A stretch of DNA of 5,480 nt, from assembly GCA_003446975.1 (NCBI GenBank), contig DMAP01000315.1:1-5480 (forward strand). Reading direction: 5' to 3'. This document shows, in pieces, positions 1 to 5,480 of this stretch; positions within the stretch are counted from its first letter, which is position 1; each line of letters starts with the position of its first letter. The DNA comes from Clostridiales bacterium. GTDB lineage: Bacteria; Bacillota; Clostridia; Tissierellales; Dethiosulfatibacteraceae. The notes beneath the pieces are model-generated. The model saw nothing but the letters and a program-made list of their open reading frames with translations, did no database searches and was not told the DNA's origin. A program made the translations under genes and the position numbers.

Positions 1-450
1 AGTTTAATCAAACAAGTGACTGTGATAGCTGAAAAAGCAGTGAAAAATACGGATCTGAGAATATTCGACATTGAGTATGTGAAGGAAAGCGGCATCAACA
101 TCCTGAGAATCTACATCGATAAAGACACAGGCGTTGATCTTGAGGATTGCACAATTGTAAGCAATCTTATCAGCGATGAGCTTGACAGGGATGACCCTAT
201 CGATGAGGCTTATAATCTAGAGGTTTCGTCACCTGGAATAGACAGACCATTCAAATCAGACGAGGACTATCAGAAAAATCTCAACGGCTTGGTTGAAGTT
301 AAACTATATAAAAAATTAAATGATTCAAAAATGTATGTCGGTAAGCTGAAAAGCTTCAATAGTGAAGTGATCGAACTTGAAGAAAACGGTGAGATTATCA
401 GAATCGCAAGGAGCAACATTACCAAAATAAATAAAGGGATAGAGTTTTAA
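1..450 (+). CDS. rimP: Ribosome maturation factor RimP (5' end cut off)
   Basis: RimP binds the 30S subunit during assembly and helps S12 and neighbouring proteins join late in maturation. The reading frame is open from base 1 and gives 149 residues to the TAA at 448-450. The family signature LEVSSPGIDRPF lies at visible residues 73-84, after the N-terminal alpha/beta domain (IFDIEYVKESG...LRIYIDKDTGV, about 21-45). The C-terminal SH3-like domain runs from about 95 to 149. A GTG at 16 could serve as a start, but no Shine-Dalgarno precedes it and it would trim the first helix. RimP proteins are usually about 150 residues, so I infer that only a few N-terminal codons and the true start lie left of the window. 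The gene ends 11 nt before nusA, the usual neighbour. Identification is secure; the start is unknown. Confidence 0.95.
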   Translation, partial: SLIKQVTVIAEKAVKNTDLRIFDIEYVKESGINILRIYIDKDTGVDLEDCTIVSNLISDELDRDDPIDEAYNLEVSSPGIDRPFKSDEDYQKNLNGLVEVKLYKKLNDSKMYVGKLKSFNSEVIELEENGEIIRIARSNITKINKGIEF

Positions 451-451
451 T

Positions 452-456
452 GGAGG
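452..456 (+). promoter_or_regulatory. Shine-Dalgarno site of nusA
   Basis: GGAGG lies 5 nt before the ATG at 462. It decides the nusA start: an in-frame ATG at 450, overlapping the rimP stop as TAATG, sits before this site and has no comparable site of its own. Confidence 0.8.
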
Positions 457-461
457 AAAAA

Positions 462-1517
462 ATGAACAAAGATTTCATCAGAGCTATTGAAGAGCTTGAA
501 AAAGAAAAGGGAATCACAAAAGAGGTGGTCATCGAGGCAATAGAAATGGCTTTGATTTCCGGTTACAAGAAAAACTATGGAAAAACCGGAAATGTCAAGG
601 TTGAAATTGATATTGAAACCGGTGAGTACAAAATATATTCAGAAAGGACTGTTGTTGATGAACTTCACGATGAAGGACTCGAGATAAGCCTGGAAGAAGC
701 TAGAAAGATTGACCAGAAATTTGAGGTAGGTGATACTGTCAGAATTCAAGTAAGACCTAAAGAGGAGTTTGGAAGAATTGCAGCCCAGACCTCCAGACAA
801 GTCATACTTCAGAAAATAAGAGAAGCTGAAAGAGAGAACATATATGAGGAGTTTCATGGTAGAGAGAGTGAGATAGTGACTGGCGTTGTCCAAAGAATCA
901 GCAAGAACAATATTTTTGTCAATCTGGGGAAAATCGAAGGCATCCTGACTGAGGGTGAATTGATTCCCGGTGAAACTTACAGACAAGGGGACAGAATAAA
1001 GGCTGTCATCCTGGACGTAAAGAATACAAGCAAGGGCGCCAGTATAACACTTTCCAGAACCCATCCGAACCTGGTAAAGAGATTGTTTGAATTGGAAGTG
1101 CCTGAGATTTATGATGGTGTCATCGATATATACAACATATCGAGAGAAGCAGGATCCAGATCAAAAATAGCAGTTATGTCAAATGATGAGAATGTTGATC
1201 CTGTCGGTTCTTGCGTAGGCAACAAAGGTACACGGGTAAAAGCGGTGGTAGACGAGATAGATGGCGAAAAAATTGATATTGTGGTTTATGATAAGGACCC
1301 GGCAAAGTTTATATCTAATAGCTTGAGTCCTGCCACAGCCGTCAAAGTTATGGTAAACGAAAAAGCAAAGAGTGCTCTCGTGGTTGTACCTGATTATCAG
1401 TTATCGTTGGCGATTGGGAAAGAGGGACAAAACGCCAGACTAGCCGCCAAATTGACAGGATGGAAAATCGATATAAAGAGCGAGACCCAATATGCAGAAT
1501 TAAAAAAAGGTGATTAA
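462..1517 (+). CDS. nusA: Transcription termination/antitermination factor NusA
   Basis: NusA binds RNA polymerase near the RNA exit channel and modulates pausing, intrinsic termination and antitermination. The protein has 351 residues. The N-terminal polymerase-binding domain (about 1-125) opens with MNKDFIRAIEELEKEKGI, as is usual for the family. An S1 domain follows at about 134-198 (GVVQRISKNNIFVNLGKIEGIL). KH1 holds a GNKG loop at 253-256 within PVGSCVGNKG, and KH2 holds a GKEG loop at 319-322 within LAIGKEGQNARLAAKLTGW. There is no acidic repeat domain after KH2, so this is the short form seen in Firmicutes rather than the roughly 495-residue proteobacterial form. I chose the ATG at 462 over the one at 450 because GGAGG stands 5 nt upstream of it. 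The last codons run through an A7 tract, and the end of the gene carries the ylxR ribosome binding site. Confidence 0.98.
   Translation: MNKDFIRAIEELEKEKGITKEVVIEAIEMALISGYKKNYGKTGNVKVEIDIETGEYKIYSERTVVDELHDEGLEISLEEARKIDQKFEVGDTVRIQVRPKEEFGRIAAQTSRQVILQKIREAERENIYEEFHGRESEIVTGVVQRISKNNIFVNLGKIEGILTEGELIPGETYRQGDRIKAVILDVKNTSKGASITLSRTHPNLVKRLFELEVPEIYDGVIDIYNISREAGSRSKIAVMSNDENVDPVGSCVGNKGTRVKAVVDEIDGEKIDIVVYDKDPAKFISNSLSPATAVKVMVNEKAKSALVVVPDYQLSLAIGKEGQNARLAAKLTGWKIDIKSETQYAELKKGD
1507..1513 (+). promoter_or_regulatory. Shine-Dalgarno site of ylxR inside the end of nusA
   Basis: AAGGTGA lies 5 nt before the ATG at 1519 and entirely within the last nusA codons. It supports ATG 1519 as the ylxR start over the in-frame GTG at 1510, which lies within the site itself. 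Ribosomes finishing nusA must cross it, which fits coupled translation. Confidence 0.7.
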
Positions 1518-1518
1518 A

Positions 1519-1788
1519 ATGATAAAGAAGAAAATACCTATGCGAAAATGCCTGGGTTGTGGTGAAATATTTCCCAAAAAAGAACTTATAAGAGTTGTCA
1601 GGAACAAAGAAGGAGATATATTTATCGATCTTAAAGGCAAAGCAAATGGGAGAGGTGCATATATCTGTAAAAAAATAGATTGCTACGAGAAAGCATTCAA
1701 ATCAAAAAGGCTGAACAAGGCATTTGAATGTGAGATATCCGATGAAATTTACAAGGAAATGCTGAAGGTGTTAGAGGATGACAGATAA
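1519..1788 (+). CDS. rnpM: YlxR/RnpM family RNA-binding protein
   Basis: This 89-residue basic protein belongs to the YlxR family (DUF448). The Bacillus subtilis member, renamed RnpM, has been reported to bind the RNase P RNA and modulate RNase P activity. That role is carried over here by family, not shown by the sequence. Diagnostic features are the start MRKCLGCGEIFPKKELIRVVR (residues 8-28) and the GRGAYIC motif at 44-50. Cysteines fall at 11, 14, 50 and 55, a pattern that could hold a metal ion; a fifth, C71, lies outside it. The gene begins 1 nt after the nusA stop and its last 11 nt overlap ylxQ. ATG 1519 is preferred because of AAGGTGA 5 nt upstream; ATG 1540 would also keep the whole conserved core but has no good site. 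Confidence 0.93.
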   Translation: MIKKKIPMRKCLGCGEIFPKKELIRVVRNKEGDIFIDLKGKANGRGAYICKKIDCYEKAFKSKRLNKAFECEISDEIYKEMLKVLEDDR

Positions 1789-2074
1789 GATATATGGCAT
1801 GATTGGTTTGTCCAGAAAAAGTGGCAGCTTAGTCTTGGGTTTTGACCTGGTAGAAGAACAAATCAAGAAAAAGAAACTTCACCTGGTCATTTTTACCAGT
1901 GATTCATCGGAAAAAGGCAGAAATCATTTAATTCAATTATGTGATGCGTATGAGGTGAAATATCTTGAACATGGTTCTAAGCAAGAACTTGGAAAGATTT
2001 TAAATAAATTGGAAGTCAGTTTTGTCGGTATCAGAGACAAAAACATGGCGGGTTATATTATAAAACATGATTAG
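1778..2074 (+). CDS. ylxQ: YlxQ, L7Ae-family RNA-binding protein
   Basis: This 98-residue protein is of the ribosomal L7Ae/L30e/S12e/Gadd45 fold, the usual partner encoded between ylxR and infB. Family members such as YbxF and YlxQ bind kink-turn RNA; the exact cellular target of YlxQ is not established. Visible signatures are the N-terminal IYGMIGLSRKSGSLVLGFDLVEEQIKKKK (5-33), the strand LHLVIFTSDSS (34-44), and GSKQELGKIL near 66-75, matching the family's GS-x-ELG segment. The chain ends soon after the last core helix, as usual. The ATG at 1778 overlaps the end of ylxR by 11 nt, with AAGGTG at 1765-1770, 7 nt upstream, inside ylxR. The overlap suggests the two small proteins are made together. 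The protein is sometimes annotated as ribosomal L7Ae-like or 'rplGA', but it is not a standard ribosome component. Confidence 0.92.
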   Translation: MTDKIYGMIGLSRKSGSLVLGFDLVEEQIKKKKLHLVIFTSDSSEKGRNHLIQLCDAYEVKYLEHGSKQELGKILNKLEVSFVGIRDKNMAGYIIKHD

Positions 2075-2075
2075 C

Positions 2076-2083
2076 AGGAGGTG
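2076..2083 (+). promoter_or_regulatory. Near-perfect Shine-Dalgarno site of infB
   Basis: AGGAGGTG lies in the 14-nt gap between ylxQ and infB, 5 nt before the ATG. It is the strongest ribosome binding site in the window and points to efficient independent initiation of IF2. Confidence 0.85.
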
Positions 2084-2088
2084 TCAGT

Positions 2089-4215
2089 ATGAGGATATAC
2101 GAACTATCAAAACTATTGAAGGTTACAAGTAAAGAAATAATGGATGCTGCGGAAAAAGAGCTTGGCATAGAAGGCATTAAAAATCATATGAGCTCAGTCA
2201 GGGAGCTGGATGCAGCTAGAATTCAAAAGCTGTTCCTAAAAACACGAGAAGAGACAGGAAAGAAAGAGGCTCCAAGCAAGCCGGCTGTCCAGGATAGAGA
2301 TAAAAAACCGAAAGCCAAAACCGAGAAGAAACAGACACCTGAAGAGACAGCAAAAGAACTGGAAGAAAAGAAAAAGGCTCGCCCAAGAAGAAGTCTGCAG
2401 AAGAAAGAAAAAGGGAAAAAGCAACAATACAGAAAAGTCAAGGATTCTGATGAAGAAAAGGAATATCTGGTAGGCGAATCTATCGTGGTGAAGGATTTTG
2501 CGGAAATGTTAGACATCCCGGTGAACATTCTAATCACCAAGCTTATCACCAATGGCGTAATGGCCAATCTCAATCAGGAGATTGATTTTGACACTGCTTA
2601 TTTGATTGCAGAGGAAATGGATATAAACATCCAGCGCATGGAAGATGACGAAGAGGATGAAATTGAAATACTGCAGGAAGAGTTTGATTCTGAAGACGCT
2701 GAGGAAGATCTCGAACCTAGACCGCCAATTGTAACAGTTATGGGACACGTCGACCATGGCAAGACATCTCTTTTGGATGCGATAAGAAACACCAACATAA
2801 CCGTAAGCGAAGCTGGAGGAATAACACAGCATATAGGTGCCTCAGTCATAGAAATAAACGGCAAGAAAATAACCTTCTTGGACACACCGGGTCATGAAGC
2901 CTTTACCGCCATGCGATCAAGAGGCGCCAAAGTAACCGACATCGCCATATTGGTTGTTGCCGCCGATGACGGCATAATGCCTCAGACCATTGAAGCAATA
3001 AATCATGCCAAAGCGGCAGAAGTGCCGATCATCGTTGCTATAAACAAGATTGATAAGCCCAATATCAATATTGACAGAGTCAAGCAGGAACTGGCAGAGC
3101 ATAAGCTTCTGACAGAAGAGTGGGGTGGAGACACCATATGCGTAGAGGTATCAGCACTGAAACGCATTGGCATAGATGAACTGCTTGAAATGGTTTTGCT
3201 TGTAGCAGAGGTGGAGGAACTAAAAGCGAATCCAAATAGACTTGCAAAGGGAACTATCATAGAAGCTAATCTAGACAAGGGCAGGGGTCCGGTAGCAACG
3301 GTTCTGATTGAGAAAGGAACACTGCATAAGGGAGACTTCATTATAACAGGATCATCCTATGGCAAGGTGCGGGTGATGATCAACAGCAGAGGCAGAAGGA
3401 TTATTTCTGCGGGACCCTCCACACCTGTCGAAGTAACTGGCTTGTCTGAAGTACCGGAAGCCGGAGACATACTTTATGCTGTCAAGGATGAGAAGCTTGC
3501 CAAATCCCTTGTTGAGGCCAAAAAGAAGAAAACAAAGGCGGAAACAGGAAAGGCAAATCCAAAAGTATCCCTGGATGATCTGTTCAATAGAATCCAGGCA
3601 GGTGAAATAAAAGATCTTAATCTGATAGTCAAGGCAGATGTCAAGGGTTCTATAGAGGCGATTAAACAATCTCTAGAAAAGCTAAGCATTGAGGAAGTAA
3701 AAGTCAATACGATTCATGGTGGCGTAGGTGGAATCAACGAGACAGATGTAATGCTGGCATCAGCCTCCAATGCAATTGTCATCGGTTTCAATGTAAGGCC
3801 AACCAGCAGCGCCACTGAGCTTGCAAAGAGAGAAAATGTGGACATCAGGACATACCGCGTCATATACAATGCCATTGACGATATACAGGCTGCGGTAAAA
3901 GGAATGCTGGATCCGGAGTTCAAAGAAACTGTCATAGGCAGGGCCGAGGTGAGAGCTACTTTCAAGGTGCCGAATGCCGGAACCATAGCGGGTAGTTATG
4001 TGACCAGCGGAAAGATCACAAGAAAATCAAAAGTAAGATTATTGCGAAATGATATTGTCATACATGAAGGCGACATATCATCGCTGAGAAGATTCAAAGA
4101 CGATGCTTCTGAAGTTGCCACAGGATATGAATGTGGCATAAGCTTGGACAAATTCAATGATTTGAAAGAAGGAGACATAATAGAGGCATACATTATTGAA
4201 GAAATAAAAAGGTGA
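2089..4215 (+). CDS. infB: Translation initiation factor IF-2
   Basis: IF2 is the GTPase that recruits formylmethionyl-tRNA to the 30S subunit and promotes 50S joining. The product has 708 residues, typical for low-GC Gram-positives. A first IF2_N domain spans 1-50 (MRIYELSKLLKVTSKEIM). A charged linker follows (about 51-125, very basic at 94-118), then a second IF2_N domain at about 128-183 and an acidic stretch at 185-209. The G domain is complete: G1 GHVDHGKT at 219-226, G2 GGITQHIGA at 243-251, G3 DTPGH at 265-269, G4 NKID at 319-322 and G5 SAL at 355-357. Domain II starts near 385 (LAKGTIIEANLDKGRGPVATVLI), and domain III contains VSLDDLF at 493-499 and the HGGVGGINETDVMLASASNAI segment at 543-563. 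The C-terminal fMet-tRNA-binding domain begins near 612 (KETVIGRAEVRATFKVPNAGTIAGSYV). All key GTPase residues, including the switch II His of DTPGH, are present. The stop TGA is part of the rbfA ribosome binding site. Confidence 0.99.
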   Translation: MRIYELSKLLKVTSKEIMDAAEKELGIEGIKNHMSSVRELDAARIQKLFLKTREETGKKEAPSKPAVQDRDKKPKAKTEKKQTPEETAKELEEKKKARPRRSLQKKEKGKKQQYRKVKDSDEEKEYLVGESIVVKDFAEMLDIPVNILITKLITNGVMANLNQEIDFDTAYLIAEEMDINIQRMEDDEEDEIEILQEEFDSEDAEEDLEPRPPIVTVMGHVDHGKTSLLDAIRNTNITVSEAGGITQHIGASVIEINGKKITFLDTPGHEAFTAMRSRGAKVTDIAILVVAADDGIMPQTIEAINHAKAAEVPIIVAINKIDKPNINIDRVKQELAEHKLLTEEWGGDTICVEVSALKRIGIDELLEMVLLVAEVEELKANPNRLAKGTIIEANLDKGRGPVATVLIEKGTLHKGDFIITGSSYGKVRVMINSRGRRIISAGPSTPVEVTGLSEVPEAGDILYAVKDEKLAKSLVEAKKKKTKAETGKANPKVSLDDLFNRIQAGEIKDLNLIVKADVKGSIEAIKQSLEKLSIEEVKVNTIHGGVGGINETDVMLASASNAIVIGFNVRPTSSATELAKRENVDIRTYRVIYNAIDDIQAAVKGMLDPEFKETVIGRAEVRATFKVPNAGTIAGSYVTSGKITRKSKVRLLRNDIVIHEGDISSLRRFKDDASEVATGYECGISLDKFNDLKEGDIIEAYIIEEIKR
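4209..4215 (+). promoter_or_regulatory. Shine-Dalgarno site of rbfA containing the infB stop
   Basis: AAGGTGA ends in the TGA stop codon of infB and stands 4 nt before the rbfA ATG at 4220. Termination of infB places the ribosome on the rbfA start, an arrangement that favours coupled translation or re-initiation. Confidence 0.75.
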
Positions 4216-4219
4216 TATT

Positions 4220-4576
4220 ATGAACATAAAAAAAAGAAGAAGACTGGAAGAGGATATCAAGAGATTTTTGAGCCAAATCATTCACAGCAGTGTCAAAGAT
4301 CCAAGAATAAATGAACATCTGACAATAACGGAAGTCAGCATTACGGATGATATGAAGTACGCAAAGGTGTTTGTATCTGTTATAGGAACTGAGCAGGAGA
4401 GAAAGTCAATCATAGAGGTACTGGCAAAAGCAAAAGGCTTTATCAGAAAAGAATTAAGTGGCAGCCTGAGCACAAGATACACGCCTGATTTATCATTTAT
4501 ATTGGATGAAGGTACTGAAAACACAATAAGAATCAATCAACTTTTACGAAGTTTGGAACAGGAAAAGAGCGAGTAG
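4220..4576 (+). CDS. rbfA: 30S ribosome-binding factor RbfA
   Basis: RbfA binds the maturing 30S subunit, acts on the helix 1 region of 16S rRNA during late assembly, and is linked to cold adaptation. The product has 118 residues, the usual length. Family features appear in order: a basic N-terminus (KKRRRLEEDIKRFLSQII, 4-21), KDPRI at 26-30, the strands TITEVSITDDMKYAKVFVSV (35-54), the Ala-x-Gly helix kink of the KH-like fold as AKG at 71-73 followed by FIRKEL, and TPDLSFILDEG at 88-98. The ATG at 4220 is preferred because AAGGTGA lies 4 nt upstream and the protein then begins in the family's usual place. An A8 tract spans codons 3 to 6. The gene lies 4 nt after infB and 5 nt before the next gene, as in many Firmicutes nusA operons. 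Confidence 0.97.
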   Translation: MNIKKRRRLEEDIKRFLSQIIHSSVKDPRINEHLTITEVSITDDMKYAKVFVSVIGTEQERKSIIEVLAKAKGFIRKELSGSLSTRYTPDLSFILDEGTENTIRINQLLRSLEQEKSE

Positions 4577-4581
4577 ATAAG

Positions 4582-5480
4582 ATGAATTTACAAAATATTA
4601 ATTATGTAAACATGTTAAAAAGCGCATTGGATACAGCTGGTTCTATAGCTGTCGTATCCCATAAAGACCCTGATGGTGACTGTCTGGGGTCTTTATTGGG
4701 ATTGGGACATATCCTGCTGGCTAATGGTAAAAGGACAAAACTGTATTTAGATGGAGAAATACCTTTTAATTTTAGATTCCTTCCTGATATATCAACCATA
4801 TACAGTAAACCTGACGATGATATACATGATTTGATCATTGTGTTGGACTGCAGCGATATTGCACGCATAGGGTCTATGGTGGAGGTTTTCAATCATTCAA
4901 AATCAAGTGTATGCATAGACCATCATCTATCGAATGATGGCTTTTGTGATCTTAATATAATTGAAAGCGATTATAGCTCAACAGGAGAAATGGTTTATGA
5001 AATCAGCAAGCATTTAGGCTATTCTGTAAATCAGGAAGCTGCAACAAACATTTATGCCGCAATGCTCACTGACACAGGCAAGTTCATTTACAGCAATACC
5101 AGTTCCCAAACCATGAGAAATGTAGCCGAGTTGATAGATAAAGGCATCCATTTCAGCAAGATAGCAGAGAATATATATGGCAATGAGGACAGAGATGTAT
5201 ACCTTGTCAAAGCCAGAATTATGTCAGAAGTTGAATTCTATCTGGAAGGCAGGCTGTCTGTTGCACCAATAACAAAGCGTATATTGGATGAATACGGCGT
5301 TAGCCTAAAAGATGTGGATGGAATCGTCGAATCAATCAGAGATATACAAGGGGTACAGGTTTCGTGTGTTCTTAAGGAAATAAGCAGTAGAAACACAAAG
5401 GTCAGCTTGCGATCAAAAGGAGATGTTGATGTTTCAAAAATCAGCATGTTTTATAATGGTGGCGGTCATGAACGAGCTGC
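4582..5480 (+). CDS. nrnA: Bifunctional oligoribonuclease / pAp phosphatase NrnA (3' end cut off)
   Basis: The frame is open from the ATG at 4582 to the window edge (299 whole codons) with no stop. It encodes a DHH/DHHA1 phosphoesterase. Firmicutes NrnA degrades 2- to 5-nucleotide RNAs and dephosphorylates 3'-phosphoadenosine 5'-phosphate, using Mn2+. Metal-binding motifs are all present: H27, D31 and D33 in HKDPDGDCLGS; D89 in IIVLDCSD; D113-H114-H115 in the DHH motif; and D164 in LTDTGKF. The DHHA1 substrate-binding glycine motif GGGHERA(A) starts at residue 293, just at the window edge, so roughly 20 residues are probably missing. The gene begins 5 nt after rbfA, with only a weak purine stretch (GAG at 4571-4573) as ribosome binding site; ATG 4612 is an alternative start that keeps all motifs but has no better site. 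The function is inferred from family and operon position. Confidence 0.93.
   Translation, partial: MNLQNINYVNMLKSALDTAGSIAVVSHKDPDGDCLGSLLGLGHILLANGKRTKLYLDGEIPFNFRFLPDISTIYSKPDDDIHDLIIVLDCSDIARIGSMVEVFNHSKSSVCIDHHLSNDGFCDLNIIESDYSSTGEMVYEISKHLGYSVNQEAATNIYAAMLTDTGKFIYSNTSSQTMRNVAELIDKGIHFSKIAENIYGNEDRDVYLVKARIMSEVEFYLEGRLSVAPITKRILDEYGVSLKDVDGIVESIRDIQGVQVSCVLKEISSRNTKVSLRSKGDVDVSKISMFYNGGGHERA

Noticed and set aside
450..461. ATG at 450 overlapping the rimP stop (TAATG) as the nusA start.
   Set aside because: The GGAGG site lies downstream of this ATG and is correctly placed for ATG 462, which also gives the family's usual N-terminus MNKDF.
1452..1477. Possible promoter inside the end of nusA: TTGACA at 1452-1457 with TATAAA at 1472-1477.
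   Set aside because: The boxes match consensus but the spacer is only 14 bp, well short of 16-18 bp, and both lie in conserved KH2 codons (LTGWKIDIK).
2485..2508. Internal in-frame starts of infB (GTG 2485/2488, ATG 2506 with AAGGA at 2491-2495) that might make a shorter IF2 form.
   Set aside because: The spacing is long (about 10 nt for ATG 2506) and these starts would cut into the second IF2_N domain rather than fall between domains. A short IF2 form cannot be supported from sequence alone.
2223..2885. Long antisense open frames opposite infB, rich in Ser, Phe and Leu.
   Set aside because: They are the complement of purine-rich Lys/Glu codons and lie opposite a fully conserved gene. They have no family signature and no convincing ribosome binding site. 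The same holds for the other antisense frames opposite nusA, rbfA and nrnA.
4577..4616. AT-rich stretch at the nrnA start considered as an internal promoter (TTTACA at 4587 with CATGTT at 4611).
   Set aside because: The -10 candidate is a poor match, the stretch lies within the nrnA coding sequence downstream of its start, and the 5-nt gap to rbfA points to co-transcription.
1..5480. Search for tRNA or rRNA genes, CRISPR repeats, insertion sequences, inverted-repeat terminators and riboswitches.
   Set aside because: Conserved coding sequence fills the window apart from gaps of 1-14 nt, and I saw no repeated units or stem-loop with a U-tract. Sites outside the window, such as the operon promoter, cannot be judged.

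Overview
The window is a continuous piece of the bacterial nusA-infB operon, the conserved transcription/translation factor cluster, with every gene on the + strand. The order is rimP (5' end cut by the window edge), nusA, ylxR (rnpM), ylxQ (L7Ae-type), infB, rbfA and the start of an nrnA-type DHH phosphoesterase gene (3' end cut by the window edge). The order rimP-nusA-ylxR-ylxQ-infB-rbfA-nrnA is typical of Firmicutes, especially Clostridia-like lineages. Other signs agree: A/T-rich sequence by eye, heavy use of AGA/AGG for Arg and ATA for Ile, strong purine-rich Shine-Dalgarno sites (AGGAGGTG, AAGGTGA, GGAGG), and a short NusA that ends after the KH domains. The exact genus cannot be read from this window.

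Layout: rimP covers 1-450, nusA 462-1517, ylxR 1519-1788, ylxQ 1778-2074, infB 2089-4215, rbfA 4220-4576 and nrnA 4582 to the right edge. Gaps between genes are 1 to 14 nt, and ylxR overlaps ylxQ by 11 nt. No intergenic space is long enough for a promoter, terminator or RNA gene, so this looks like the interior of one polycistronic unit whose promoter lies to the left. Several ribosome binding sites lie in or across the end of the preceding gene, which suggests translational coupling.

The genes form a coherent set. NusA controls elongation, pausing and termination by RNA polymerase. RimP and RbfA are 30S assembly factors, and IF2 places initiator tRNA on the 30S and drives subunit joining. 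YlxR and YlxQ are small RNA-binding proteins, and NrnA finishes RNA decay by cleaving very short oligonucleotides.

I looked for a hidden or novel system on both strands and found none. The antisense open frames are shadows of the real genes. The second-look items are modest: poly-A runs in nusA and rbfA that could allow slippage, stop codons embedded in ribosome binding sites, a four-cysteine pattern in YlxR, a highly charged linker in IF2, and a Cys in the first catalytic motif of NrnA.
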